From positions 481,959 through 545,958 of the forward strand of contig CAWBRQ010000002.1 in assembly GCA_963791315.1 (NCBI GenBank): DNA of 64,000 nt, read 5' to 3'. Positions 36,434-46,676 of this stretch are shown here, one piece after another. The DNA comes from JACCZX01 sp963791315. GTDB taxonomy: Bacteria; Pseudomonadota; Gammaproteobacteria; Burkholderiales; Burkholderiaceae_F. The number at the start of each line of letters is the position of its first letter. The first letter of the stretch is position 1. The notes below the pieces were generated by a model. The model worked only from the letters and a program-made list of their open reading frames with translations, did not search any database and was not told where the DNA came from. Both the position numbers and the translations under genes were made by a program.

Positions 36434-37753
36434 ATGACGGCACGCGAACTCGATGCGCAGCGGATTCAAAAGGAGTGGAACGAGAGCGGCCGCTGGAAGG
36501 GAATCAAGCGCGGCTATGGCCCCGAGGATGTTGTGCGGCTCCGGGGGTCGATGCAAATTGAACACACGCTCGCCAAACGCGGGGCCGAGAAGCTGTGGCG
36601 GTTGCTGAACAGCGAGGCCTACGTGAATACCCTCGGCGCGCTGACTGGCAACCAGGCGATGCAGCAGGTGAAGGCCGGGCTGAAAGCCATTTATCTGTCG
36701 GGGTGGCAAGTCGCGGGTGATGCGAATCTGGCAGGAGAGATGTATCCCGATCAGTCGCTTTATCCGGTGAATTCGGTTCCTGCCGTGGTTCGGCGCATCA
36801 ACAACACTTTTGCGCGTGCAGATCAGATTCAGTGGATGGAAGGGAGAAATCCCAGCGACGCCGGCTATGTCGATTACTTCGCGCCGATCGTCGCGGATGC
36901 GGAAGCAGGTTTTGGCGGCGTGCTCAACGCCTTCGAGCTAATGAAGTCGATGATCGAAGCGGGAGCTGCCGCTGTGCACTTCGAGGATCAGTTGGCCTCG
37001 GTAAAGAAGTGCGGTCACATGGGCGGCAAGGTACTGGTGCCGACGCGTGAAGCGGTGGCTAAGCTCGTGGCAGCGCGTCTAGCTGCCGATGTGTGCGGTG
37101 TGCCAACGGTACTGCTAGCGCGTACCGATGCAGAAGCGGCCGACTTAGTCACCTCCGACGTCGACGAGAACGACGCGCCGTATCTGACCGGGGAGCGGAC
37201 GGTCGAAGGCTTCTTCAAGTCGAAGCCGGGCTTGCAACAGGCGGTTTCGCGTGGCCTGGCGTACGCGCCGTACGCCGACTTGCTGTGGTGCGAAACTGGT
37301 AAACCTGACCTTGCGTTCGCGAAGGCGTTTGCCGAAGCGATCCACAAGCGGTTTCCGGGAAAAATGCTCGCGTACAACTGTTCGCCTTCGTTCAACTGGA
37401 AAAAAAATCTGGACGATTCGACCATCGCCCGTTTCCAGAACGAGCTCGGCGCGATGGGCTACAAGTTTCAGTTCATTACCTTGGCCGGTTTCCATTCGCT
37501 CAACTACTCGATGTTCCACCTGGCCCACGGCTACGCCCGCAATCAAATGAGCGCTTTCGTTGAATTGCAGCAGGCGGAATTCGCTGCCGCGGACAAGGGA
37601 TTTACCGCGGTCAAGCACCAGCGCGAAGTGGGCACCGGGTACTTTGATGCGGTGACGACGACGATCGAGCGCGAATCGTCCACTGCAGCGCTGCACGGTT
37701 CGACCGAAGACGAGCAATTCTTCGACCGGAAGGCGGACAAGCAGGCGGCGTGA
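36434..37753 (+). CDS. aceA: Isocitrate lyase
   Basis: Cleaves isocitrate to glyoxylate and succinate, the first step of the glyoxylate shunt used on acetate and fatty acids. The 439-residue protein carries the active-site loop KKCGHMGGK with catalytic Cys193, ending in the usual VPTREAV. GGGAG precedes the ATG. The malate synthase gene follows after one intervening dehalogenase gene, all on the same strand. Confidence 0.96.
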   Translation: MTARELDAQRIQKEWNESGRWKGIKRGYGPEDVVRLRGSMQIEHTLAKRGAEKLWRLLNSEAYVNTLGALTGNQAMQQVKAGLKAIYLSGWQVAGDANLAGEMYPDQSLYPVNSVPAVVRRINNTFARADQIQWMEGRNPSDAGYVDYFAPIVADAEAGFGGVLNAFELMKSMIEAGAAAVHFEDQLASVKKCGHMGGKVLVPTREAVAKLVAARLAADVCGVPTVLLARTDAEAADLVTSDVDENDAPYLTGERTVEGFFKSKPGLQQAVSRGLAYAPYADLLWCETGKPDLAFAKAFAEAIHKRFPGKMLAYNCSPSFNWKKNLDDSTIARFQNELGAMGYKFQFITLAGFHSLNYSMFHLAHGYARNQMSAFVELQQAEFAAADKGFTAVKHQREVGTGYFDAVTTTIERESSTAALHGSTEDEQFFDRKADKQAA

Positions 37754-37772
37754 GGGGTGAACGACTAAAGCC

Positions 37773-38468
37773 ATGGCTGCTGCCTTGTTCGATGTCTTCG
37801 GAACGCTGCTCGACGTTTACTCGGTCACGCGCCGCGCTGAGGAACTCTTTGCGGGTCAAGGCGAGCGGCTTGCCCGACTCTGGCGTGAAAAGCAGATCGA
37901 ATATTCGCGGCTGCGCACAATGTCTGGCCGTTATGTGAGTTTTTCCGAGGTCACGCGCGATGCGCTCGAGTATTCGTTGCAAGCGCTGAAGCTCAATGCT
38001 GGGCCGAATGACGTGGAGAGTCTGGCGGATGAATACAAACGTCTCTCACCGTTTGCCGATGTCGCGCCGGCGCTGGTCAAGTTGCACGACGCCGGAGTCC
38101 GATTAGGCGTGCTTTCCAACGGCGACTCCGAGATGCTCGAGACCGCGCTCGTCGCTTCCGGCTTGCATCGATACATTGACCTCGTGCTGTCGGCCGATCA
38201 GGTGCGTGCCTTCAAGACATCGCCATCGGTGTACGCGCTGGGGCCGCGTGCGCTAAAGCTGCAGCCGCACCAAATCGTGTTTGTCTCAAGCAATTGCTGG
38301 GACGCGTGCGCAGCGGCGTGGTATGGCTATACGAGTTTCTGGGTCAATCGGACCGATGCTGCGCTCGACCGCCTCGGGGTCAAGCCCAACGGAACTGGCG
38401 CGAGTCTGGCCGACGCCGCGCAGTTTGTCTTGCAAGAGATGCATCATGGAAAGGAACTGTCGATATGA
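37773..38468 (+). CDS. Haloacid dehalogenase, type II
   Basis: A 231-residue HAD enzyme of the L-2-haloacid dehalogenase branch, which replaces halogen by hydroxyl on 2-haloacids. The nucleophile is Asp7 in ALFDVFGTLLD. SNGDSEML, FKTSPSVYALG and SSNCWDACAAAWYGY are type II signatures. It starts 19 bases after aceA and overlaps aceB by four bases (ATGA). Chloroacetate would give glycolate, one oxidation from glyoxylate, the substrate of malate synthase; this functional link is inference. Confidence 0.88.
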   Translation: MAAALFDVFGTLLDVYSVTRRAEELFAGQGERLARLWREKQIEYSRLRTMSGRYVSFSEVTRDALEYSLQALKLNAGPNDVESLADEYKRLSPFADVAPALVKLHDAGVRLGVLSNGDSEMLETALVASGLHRYIDLVLSADQVRAFKTSPSVYALGPRALKLQPHQIVFVSSNCWDACAAAWYGYTSFWVNRTDAALDRLGVKPNGTGASLADAAQFVLQEMHHGKELSI

Positions 38469-40048
38469 TCGAGACCGAGGACGTTTCAATTGACGCCCCG
38501 ATGCGACCGGGGTTCGAGCGCGTCCTGACGACCGAAGCGCTGGAACTGGTTGCGAAGCTGCATCGTCAGTTCGAATCTCGCCGCCAGGAACTGTTGGCCA
38601 AGCGCGTCGCGCGTGCCAAGCGGCTTGATGCGGGCGAGCGGCCGAATTTTCTCGCCGAGACGCAGCATGTTCGCGAGGGCAATTGGACGATTGCGCCGTT
38701 GCCGGCGGATTTGCAATGCCGGCGCGTCGAGATCACCGGCCCGGTCGAGCGCAAGATGATCATCAATGCGCTGAACTCGGGGGCCGATGCGTACATGGCC
38801 GACTTCGAGGACAGCAACACACCGAACTGGGATAACCAGATCAGCGGTCAGATCAACTTGATGCAGGCGATTCGCCGCAACATATCGCTGCAGCAGGGCG
38901 CCAAGACGTATTCGCTGAACGATAAGGTGGCAGTTCTGATTGTGCGTCCGCGCGGCTGGCATCTCGATGAGAAGCAAGTGCTGATCGATGGCCAGCGCGT
39001 GTCCGGTGCGATTGTCGACTTTGCGCTTTACATGTTTCATAACGCGAAGGAGCTGATCGCGCGGGGCACTGGCCCGTACTTTTACTTGCCAAAACTGGAG
39101 TCGCACCTTGAGGCGCGACTCTGGAACGACATCTTCGTCGCCACGCAAGACGAACTCGGCATCCCGCAAGGCACGATCAAAGCGACCGTGCTGATCGAGA
39201 CCATCTTGGCGGCGTTCGAGATGGACGAGATCCTGCACGAGTTGCGCGACCATTCGTCGGGTTTGAACGCGGGCCGCTGGGATTACATCTTCTCGTGCAT
39301 CAAGAAGTTCAAGGTCGATAAGAATTTTGTTCTTGCGGATCGAGCAAAGGTGACGATGACGGCGCCGTTCATGCGTGCCTATGCGCTACTGCTGCTGGCC
39401 ACGTGTCACAAGCGGAACGCTCCTGCAATGGGCGGCATGAGCGCGCTGATTCCGATCAAGGACGATCCGGCCAGGAACGAGGCAGCAATGGCCGGCGTGC
39501 GCAGCGACAAGCGGCGCGATGCGACCGACGGCTATGACGGAGGTTGGGTCGCGCATCCCGGCCTGGTATCGATCGCGATGGAAGAATTCGTCAACGTGCT
39601 GGGCGACCGCGCCAATCAGATCGACAAGAAGCGCGACGACGTCAAAGTTAAGGCGGCCGATTTGCTGGACTTCGAGCCTGAAGCGCCGATTACAGAAGCT
39701 GGGCTGCGCATGAATATCAACGTCGGCATCCATTACGTGGGATCCTGGCTGGCCGGCAACGGGTGTGTGCCGATCCACAACCTGATGGAAGATGCAGCGA
39801 CAGCGGAGATCAGCCGATCACAAGTGTGGCAGTGGATCCGTTCGCCCAAAGGCGTGCTCGACGACGGGCGGAAAGTGGACGCCGCGTTGGTCCGTAGGCT
39901 GATTCCAGAAGAACTTGCGAAGGTCAAGGCCGTGGTCGGTCCAGACTCGCCGACCTACGATCATGCCGCGGAGATCTTCGAAGAGATGACTACGCAGCCG
40001 GAGTTCGCCGAATTTCTGACGTTGCCGCTGTACGAAGAAATCCAATAG
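38465..40048 (+). CDS. aceB: Malate synthase A
   Basis: Condenses glyoxylate with acetyl-CoA to malate, completing the glyoxylate shunt. The 527-residue product begins MIETEDVSIDAPMRPGF and contains ADFEDSNTPNW, VLIETILAAFEMDEILHEL and GRWDYIFSCIKKF, typical of the A isoform. A longer in-frame start would run inside the dehalogenase gene; the ATG at 38465 overlaps that gene's stop and fits the family N-terminus. Confidence 0.95.
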   Translation: MIETEDVSIDAPMRPGFERVLTTEALELVAKLHRQFESRRQELLAKRVARAKRLDAGERPNFLAETQHVREGNWTIAPLPADLQCRRVEITGPVERKMIINALNSGADAYMADFEDSNTPNWDNQISGQINLMQAIRRNISLQQGAKTYSLNDKVAVLIVRPRGWHLDEKQVLIDGQRVSGAIVDFALYMFHNAKELIARGTGPYFYLPKLESHLEARLWNDIFVATQDELGIPQGTIKATVLIETILAAFEMDEILHELRDHSSGLNAGRWDYIFSCIKKFKVDKNFVLADRAKVTMTAPFMRAYALLLLATCHKRNAPAMGGMSALIPIKDDPARNEAAMAGVRSDKRRDATDGYDGGWVAHPGLVSIAMEEFVNVLGDRANQIDKKRDDVKVKAADLLDFEPEAPITEAGLRMNINVGIHYVGSWLAGNGCVPIHNLMEDAATAEISRSQVWQWIRSPKGVLDDGRKVDAALVRRLIPEELAKVKAVVGPDSPTYDHAAEIFEEMTTQPEFAEFLTLPLYEEIQ

Positions 40049-40051
40049 TGG

Positions 40052-40597
40052 CTAATGGCGCCGTCGCGTCCGGTACAGCACGTGCGGTCGCAGCGGGTGC
40101 CCTTCAGGTACGCGCGGATGATCGAAGTCGCCGGCGAAATCGCGCTGCATGCCAATGCGTTCCATCACTCGTCGCGAGCGATGGTTGTCCGCCGCCGTGA
40201 ACGAGACGATCTCCTGCAGATTCAGCACGTTGAATCCGTAGTCGAGTGCCAGACGTGCGGCTTCGGTCGCGTACCCATGTCCCCAAAATTGCGGTCTGAA
40301 CCGCCAGCCCACTTCCACGCACGGCGTAAAAGGCGTTTCGTACGGCGGTGTACTCAATCCGGTAAAGCCGGCACATCCGCCTTCGATGTCGACACACCAC
40401 CAGCCCCAGCCACGCTCCTCGATCGCCGCGCGCATGCGGGACAACAGCTGATCGGATTCCGTGCGTGAAAGTGGCGCGACGAAAAATTCCATCACGTGCG
40501 GATCAGAATTCATGGCCGCGAAATCATCGGCGTCGCGGTCTTGCCAAGGCCGCAACACAACTCGTTGGCCGGTCAACGTGGTTTGCTTGCTCGCCAT
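40052..40597 (-). CDS. GNAT family N-acetyltransferase, RimJ/RimL-like
   Basis: A 181-residue acetyl-CoA-dependent acyltransferase. LTGQRVVLRPWQDRDADDF is the RimJ/RimL-type opening, and VEVGWRFRPQFWGHGYATEAA contains the acetyl-CoA pyrophosphate-binding R/Q-x-x-G-x-G/A region. ATG 40597 was chosen over an upstream GTG nine codons earlier. It converges on aceB with three bases between. The acceptor (protein or small molecule) is unknown. Confidence 0.85.
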   Translation of the reverse strand: MASKQTTLTGQRVVLRPWQDRDADDFAAMNSDPHVMEFFVAPLSRTESDQLLSRMRAAIEERGWGWWCVDIEGGCAGFTGLSTPPYETPFTPCVEVGWRFRPQFWGHGYATEAARLALDYGFNVLNLQEIVSFTAADNHRSRRVMERIGMQRDFAGDFDHPRVPEGHPLRPHVLYRTRRRH

Positions 40598-40665
40598 ATA
40601 TTCGCGCCGATGCAATTGAAGCACATGCTCGATGGCGTAGTTCCGCCCAGCATTAAGCTAGCGGC

Positions 40666-42084
40666 ATGAACGCTTCTGATACCCCCGCCGAACTGCACGT
40701 TGTTTTTCAGATCCAGCGCGCAGCGCATGATGCAACACCGTTTGCCGAGTGGGACGAGCGACGCAATCGCCTCGAGCGACTGCGCCGGCTGCTCGAAGAC
40801 AACGAGGCGGAGATTGAGGCTGCAATTGACTCTGATTTTGGGGGCCGGCCGCGCATCGAGACACAGTTCGCCGAGATATTTCCAAGCCTGTTGGAGATAC
40901 GTGGCGCGATCAAGCGTGGCAAACGCTGGATGAAGCCACGCAGCGCCGGCGTGTCGAAGTGGTTCCTGCCGGCTCGCGCGAACATCGTCCCGCGGCCACT
41001 GGGCGTCGTCGGGATCATTGTTCCGTGGAACTACCCGTTGTTTCTGGCGATTGGCCCGCTGGTAGCAGCATTGGTCGCCGGCAATCGCGCCATGGTGAAA
41101 ATGTCCGAATTCACACCGACGTTTTCCGGACTATTTCAGCGCCTGATCGGCAGCGCGTTCCGCACCAACGAAGTCGCCGTCATCACAGGTGGGGCCGAGG
41201 TGGCCGCGCAATTTTCTGCTCTGCCGTTCGATCATTTGCTGTTCACTGGCTCGACCAGCGTCGGCCGCAAAGTGATGGCGGCAGCCTCGCAGAACCTGAC
41301 GCCCGTCACTTTGGAGTTGGGCGGCAAAACGCCCGTCGTGGTTGCTCCTGGCTATCCGATAGAGCACGCGGTGCAGCGTGTACTCGTCGGCAAGCTGTTG
41401 AATGCTGGCCAAACTTGCATTGCACCCGACTACGTGTTGGTGCCGCGCGCAGAGTTGGAAGCGTTTGTCGGCTCGGCGAAGCGGCAGGCGCAAGACATGT
41501 ATCCCGCTGGGCTTGATGACGCAGACTACTGCAGCATAGTCAATTCACGGCAGTACAAGCGCCTGGCGGACTACATCGAACAGGCACGCCGCGCAGGTAC
41601 CGCCGTAGTGCCGTTGTTTGGCGATGGAGAACGTAGCGACGCCAAGCATCGGTTGGCACCGGCCATGCTCATCGATCCATCGCCGGATCTCGACGTAATG
41701 CGCGACGAGGTCTTCGGACCGCTGTTGTCGGTCATTCCATATGACTCAGTCAAGGACGCGATCGCGTTTATCAATGCGCGGCCGCGCCCCCTTGCGATGT
41801 ACTGGTTTGACAACGACGGCAAGCGCATCGAATCGGCGTTGAAGAACACGCACGTCGGCGGAGTGTGCTTAAACGAAACTTTGCTGCACGTAACGCAAGA
41901 AGACTTGCCGTTCGGCGGCGTCGGCCCGTCCGGCATGGGTCACTATCATGGTCGTTGGGGATTCGACACGTTCAGCAAGCTCACGCCCGTGTTTCGCCAA
42001 TCTCGACTGAACGCCAGCACGGTGTTTCTGCCGCCGTACAAGTCGCACGTTGCGAAGGTGTTGCGATTGATGAAACGGTTTTAG
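40666..42084 (+). CDS. Coniferyl-aldehyde-type aldehyde dehydrogenase
   Basis: A 472-residue NAD(P)-dependent aldehyde dehydrogenase. The catalytic Cys251 is in NAGQTCIAPDYVL and the general-base glutamate is in LELGGKTP. The APDYVL form and the C-terminal FLPPYK are typical of the short coniferyl/fatty-aldehyde dehydrogenase group (CalB-like). It stands between the GNAT and mobA genes. Substrate specificity is by family only. Confidence 0.87.
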   Translation: MNASDTPAELHVVFQIQRAAHDATPFAEWDERRNRLERLRRLLEDNEAEIEAAIDSDFGGRPRIETQFAEIFPSLLEIRGAIKRGKRWMKPRSAGVSKWFLPARANIVPRPLGVVGIIVPWNYPLFLAIGPLVAALVAGNRAMVKMSEFTPTFSGLFQRLIGSAFRTNEVAVITGGAEVAAQFSALPFDHLLFTGSTSVGRKVMAAASQNLTPVTLELGGKTPVVVAPGYPIEHAVQRVLVGKLLNAGQTCIAPDYVLVPRAELEAFVGSAKRQAQDMYPAGLDDADYCSIVNSRQYKRLADYIEQARRAGTAVVPLFGDGERSDAKHRLAPAMLIDPSPDLDVMRDEVFGPLLSVIPYDSVKDAIAFINARPRPLAMYWFDNDGKRIESALKNTHVGGVCLNETLLHVTQEDLPFGGVGPSGMGHYHGRWGFDTFSKLTPVFRQSRLNASTVFLPPYKSHVAKVLRLMKRF

Positions 42085-42089
42085 CGTCG

Positions 42090-42662
42090 TCAGTCGGCGT
42101 TAGCTGACGAATTGATATTGACGAACGCCTGAGCATCATCGAAGTCCACTGCAACAACACCCAGTGTCGCAAGCCAGCGATGCATCGCACGCTCTCCGGC
42201 TGCGATCGCTTCCTCGAGGTTATCCGCTAAATGGGTTCTCACCAGAGCAAATACCGGCTGAAGTTGATCACTCACGCGTGCGCACGCTGCATTCCTGCCG
42301 CCGGTCGATGCGGCGCTTGCCAGAGATTGCACCAGCTTGTGCGGGATACGAGGCGCATCGCAGGGGACGATCGCAACCCATTCGGTGCGCGCGCGGCGCA
42401 AGCCGCTGAGTACGCCGATCAACGGTCCTGCGAAAGTCTCGCCGTTCACTGCCGCTATGTCATCTTCGACGACGGTGGCTAGTGCTGCGTAGCGCTCGAC
42501 GTTGCGATTGGCCGAGATCAGCAGCGGGCCGACCTGCGGGGCGAAGCGTTCGACTACGCTGATGATCAGCGGCCGCCCCTCATGCACCGCCCATCCCTTG
42601 TCGGCCCCACCCATGCGCTCGCCGCGTCCACCGGCGAGGATGAGGCCGGTCACATTCTTCAT
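42090..42662 (-). CDS. mobA: Molybdenum cofactor guanylyltransferase MobA
   Basis: Adds GMP to molybdenum cofactor to make the MGD form used by DMSO-reductase-type enzymes. The 190-residue protein starts with GLILAGGRGERMGGADKGW, the nucleotidyltransferase loop of MobA, and has GPLIGVLSGL and VPCDAPRIP. It is six bases downstream of moaA and is probably part of the rne–moaA–mobA transcript. It converges with the aldehyde dehydrogenase gene. Confidence 0.93.
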   Translation of the reverse strand: MKNVTGLILAGGRGERMGGADKGWAVHEGRPLIISVVERFAPQVGPLLISANRNVERYAALATVVEDDIAAVNGETFAGPLIGVLSGLRRARTEWVAIVPCDAPRIPHKLVQSLASAASTGGRNAACARVSDQLQPVFALVRTHLADNLEEAIAAGERAMHRWLATLGVVAVDFDDAQAFVNINSSANAD

Positions 42663-42668
42663 TCGGCA

Positions 42669-43790
42669 CTAACCGCCGATGTACGACATCTCAACTTTCG
42701 GCATTTTTGCTGTGGCTTGAGTGCGAAGCTCGGAATAGCGGTCGTCACGCGCGCGCCAGATGTGGCCGATCGCCGCTTCGAGCTGGGTGTCAGTCAGCGC
42801 TGCCTCTCCATCGCGTCCGCGCAGCAGCGTACGCAGGTCGTGGCCCTGGCTGGCGAACAGGCACAGATAAAGCTTTCCCTCGGTCGACAGCCGCGCCCGC
42901 GTGCATTCGCGGCAGAACGCCTGCGAAACGCTCGAGATCACACCGATCTCGCCTTGCCCGTCACGATAGCGCCAGCGCTCGGCCACCTCGCCGGTGTAAT
43001 TGGCGTCCATGGGCTCGAGTGGAAATTGTTCTGCGATCAGTCGCAGAACATCGCTCGACGGCACCACTTCGTCCATGCGCCACCCGTTCGACGTGCCGAC
43101 ATCCATGTACTCGATGAAACGAACGATATGGCCGGTGCCGCGAAAATGACGCGCCATTGCGACGACTTCGCCTTCGTTGACGCCGCGCTTGACAACCATG
43201 TTGATCTTCACGGGCGCCAGTCCAGCGGCGGCTGCAGCATCGATGCCCGCTAACACATCGCGCACCGGAAAATCGACGTCGTTCATGCGCCGGAACGTCG
43301 CGTCATCCAACCCGTCGAGCGAAATGGTGATTCGCTTCAGACCTGCGTCCGCCAGCTGCTGCGCCTTGCGCGCGAGTACCGAGCCGTTGGTTGTCAACGC
43401 AATATCGAGTTTGCCGCCGTCACGCGTACGCATCGGTGACAACATCGCGATCAGCTTGTGCAGATCCTTGCGCAACAACGGCTCACCGCCTGTCAGACGG
43501 ATTTTCTCGACGCCTTGTTGCACGAAGGCGCGGGCAAGCCGTGCTATTTCCTCAAAGGTCAGCAGCTCCGAATGACGAAGGAAGCGATAGTCAGAATCGA
43601 AAACTTCCTTCGGCATGCAATACGTGCACCGAAAGTTGCAACGATCGGTGACTGAAATCCGCAGATCGCGCAATTGACGGCCAAGTTGATCGGCGAGCTC
43701 GCCGCCCCCCGGTGCTTCCACAGAATCGAGCATCGCGCGCGGCGGAATCGCCACGCGCGAGTCGATGAGCGGAATGACGCGGCCCGTCAT
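42669..43790 (-). CDS. moaA: GTP 3',8-cyclase MoaA
   Basis: Radical-SAM enzyme for the first step of molybdenum-cofactor synthesis, converting GTP to the cyclic precursor used by MoaC. The N-terminal cluster motif is CNFRCTYC (Cys51, Cys55, Cys58). A second cluster is bound by FCRECTRARLSTEGKLYLC near the C-terminus. The C-terminal IGG is the usual double-glycine. ATG 43790 (MTGRVIPLID) was chosen; a longer frame would overlap rne. Only ten bases separate it from the rne stop. Confidence 0.94.
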   Translation of the reverse strand: MTGRVIPLIDSRVAIPPRAMLDSVEAPGGGELADQLGRQLRDLRISVTDRCNFRCTYCMPKEVFDSDYRFLRHSELLTFEEIARLARAFVQQGVEKIRLTGGEPLLRKDLHKLIAMLSPMRTRDGGKLDIALTTNGSVLARKAQQLADAGLKRITISLDGLDDATFRRMNDVDFPVRDVLAGIDAAAAAGLAPVKINMVVKRGVNEGEVVAMARHFRGTGHIVRFIEYMDVGTSNGWRMDEVVPSSDVLRLIAEQFPLEPMDANYTGEVAERWRYRDGQGEIGVISSVSQAFCRECTRARLSTEGKLYLCLFASQGHDLRTLLRGRDGEAALTDTQLEAAIGHIWRARDDRYSELRTQATAKMPKVEMSYIGG

Positions 43791-43800
43791 GACATTGCGA

Positions 43801-46676
43801 CTAGACGCTTGCTCGCTCGTGCGATGGGCCGTGCGTCTCGACCTGCACCAAGGGTGCGTCATCCATCGGCGGCAACAGCGGACGCTCGCGCCGTACGCGC
43901 GGTGGCCGCGGTTCGGCGGCCATCTTCGCCTGTGTTTCGGCATGCCGCCCCGGCGCGGTCTGGACGAGCATCAAACCTGCGCTCTGCAGCACGGGCTCGA
44001 GCTCATCGATCGGCAAAGGCGCCTGCTGCACGACGGGTAGCGCGATCATCGCCGGCGCAGTGACCATTGGAGGAACGCGCACCGCGGTGATGTTGCTGAC
44101 TGCAACCACTTCGTGAACGGGCTCGGACGGAAGCGCCAGCGCTGGCGTATCTGCCAACGGTTCATTGACCAGCGCTGACGCGATCGGATGCACTGTCGTC
44201 AAAGTGGGGCTCGTCAACAGGCCGTTCAGCAAGATCGAGCTCGTGGTCCGATCGATCAGCGCTGAGCGCATTGCCGTTCCCGGACGCTGTGTCGGCGCCT
44301 TCTTCGCTGCGGCCACCGCGGCCGCGCCGGCGCCGCCGTCTGCGGCCCCGATCCTCTTGACCTTCAGTGCGCGATGCTTCGACGACCGCATCAGCGGTCA
44401 CCAGTGCCCCGACGGCTGCAATAGAAGGTGATGGCCCGATATCTTCCGGCATCGTCACGCGCTCGGCCGTCTCGGCCACGATCGATTTATCCTTTTCGGG
44501 ACGGGGCCGCGGCTTGCGCTTCTCATCGGTCTCGTTGGTGCTGCGCGCATCCTGCGACTGTTCTTTGCGTGGCTTGCCCTCGGGCTTGGCGCCGGCTGGA
44601 CGGCGCTCATCGGGACGCTTCGTGTCGCGCTTGGCCTCCCGGTGCGCATCGTCCGTACCTTGGCGGGCATCGCCATCACGCTTGCTGTCGCGCCGCTCAC
44701 CAGGCTTGCCATCGCGTCTGCCGTCGCGTCTGCCATCGCGACGACCGTCGCCGTTGCCGCGGCCGCGCCGATGCTCGCCCTGGAGAACGATCGCTCCGTG
44801 CCGGCCTTGGATTGACCGGTGTGGGTGGCACAACAATCGGTGCAGGCTCGGCGATGTCGCTGCCGGTAAAGAACGCGACGATTCGATCCCACATGCTTTG
44901 CGAGCGCTCGGGATGTGCCGCCACTAACGGAACCGGCGCCGGCTGCACCGGCATTGGCGCGGGAGTCTCGGGCACGATGCCTTTGACGACTGCCTCTTGA
45001 CGCGCGCGGGTACGGTCATCATCAACTTTGCCCCGCAAATACGGTGTGTCGGTGCTGGGCGCCAGTTCGGCAGCGCGCTCGAAGCTCGCCTTCGCTACTT
45101 CGAGCCTCGCGTCGTCATGCCGCAGACGTTCGATGTGATAGTGCGGCGTGTCGATAAACTTGTTGGGTATCAGCACGACTGACAAACGCAGGCGTGCTTC
45201 GATCTTTGCGATGTCGGCCCGCTTTTCGTTCAGCAAATAGCTGGCGACTTCGACCGGCACCTGCGCGTGGACCGCGGCAGTGCCTTCCTTCATCGCTTCC
45301 TCCTGCAGGATGCGCAGGATATGCAGAGCAGAGCTTTCGGTGTCTCTGATGACGCCGACACCGTTGCAGCGCGGGCACGTAACGTGGGAGCCTTCGTTTA
45401 GCGCCGGCCGGATGCGCTGGCGCGATAGCTCCATCAACCCGAAGCGCGAAATCTTGCCCATCTGCACACGGGCGCGGTCGTAGTGCAGCGCGTCCTTCAA
45501 ACGCGTTTCGACCTGGCGCTGATTCTTCAGATCTTCCATGTCGATGAAGTCGATTACGATCAATCCACCGAGGTCACGCAAACGAAGTTGCCGTGCCACC
45601 TCGTCGGCCGCTTCCATGTTCGTGCGCATCGCCGTTTCTTCGATGTCCGAGCCCTTGGTGGAACGTGCCGAGTTCACATCGACCGATACCAGCGCTTCGG
45701 TGTGATCGACGACGATCGAGCCGCCCGAGGGCAGCGGCACCTGGCGCGAGTACGCAGTTTCGATCTGGTGCTCGATCTGAAAGCGCGAAAACAGCGGCAC
45801 GTCGTCCTTGTAGCGCTTCACGCGCTGCAGGTTGTCCGGCATCACGTGTGCCATGAACTGACGCGCCTGCTCATAGATATCGTCGGTATCGACCAGGATC
45901 TCGCCGATTTCCGGATGGAAGTAGTCGCGGATCGCGCGAATCACCAGGTTCGATTCTTCAACGATAAGAAATGGTGGCGGATTGGCGCGCTTCAGCCGCT
46001 GCCCATCGGGACCGTTCGGGCTGTCGACGTATGTGGTGGTTTTTTTTCCTTCGGAGTCGGTCATTACCACTTCGAATTGCGGGCGTCCTGCACCTTCGAT
46101 CGCGTGCCACAGCTTCATCAAATAATTCAAATCCCACTGCAGTTCTTCAACCGTGCGACCAATACCCGCGGTGCGCGCGATGATCGACATACCCGATGGC
46201 AAATCGAGCTGGTCCATCGTCTCGCGTAGCTCCTGACGGTCTTCGCCCTCGATGCGGCGTGACACACCACCGCCGCGCGGGTTGTTTGGCATCAGTACCA
46301 AGTAGCGGCCCGCCAGCGAGATAAAGGTCGTGAGTGCAGCGCCCTTATTGCCGCGCTCCTCCTTTTCGATTTGAACGACGAGTTCCTGGCCTTCCTTCAG
46401 CGCATCCTGGATGCGCGCGGTGCGCACATCTACGCCATCGCGAAAGTAGATCTTGGATACTTCCTTGAAGGGCAAGAAGCCATGACGCTCTTCGCCGTAG
46501 TCGACAAAGCATGCCTCCAGGCTGGGCTCAACGCGTGTAACGACGCCTTTGTAGATGTTCGATTTGCGTTGTTCGCGCCCGGCGGTTTCGATGTCGATAT
46601 CGACCAGCCTCTGGCCGTCGACGATGGCCACGCGCAGCTCTTCTGCATGCGTGGCATTGAACAACATGCGTTTCAT
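43801..46676 (-). CDS. rne: Ribonuclease E (two frameshifts in C-terminal half)
   Basis: The endoribonuclease that starts mRNA decay and rRNA/tRNA maturation. The N-terminal catalytic half is intact: S1 domain, catalytic aspartates in SVDVNSARS and IVIDFIDM, and the zinc-link CPRCNGVG. ATG 46676 has AGGAG six bases upstream and is preferred to a GTG two codons earlier. The frame shifts near 44.78 kb, continuing as EHRRGRGNGDGRRDG, and again near 44.2 kb, leading to the true C-terminus ELEPVLQSAGLMLVQT…APLVQVETHG. The non-catalytic half is arginine-rich, as expected for RNA and degradosome binding. Confidence 0.88.
44707..44754 (-). repeat. 12-base tandem repeat encoding RRDG units in rne
   Basis: Three to four degenerate copies of a 12-base unit (TGCCATCGCGTC on the plus strand) encode consecutive Arg-Arg-Asp-Gly blocks in the arginine-rich C-terminal part of RNase E. 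Copy number of such repeats can vary between strains. Confidence 0.6.

Noticed and set aside
42088..42109. CGTCAG-N10-CTGACG as a terminator between the aldehyde dehydrogenase and mobA.
   Set aside because: The stem is only six pairs with a 10-base loop and is not followed by a U-run on the plus strand.
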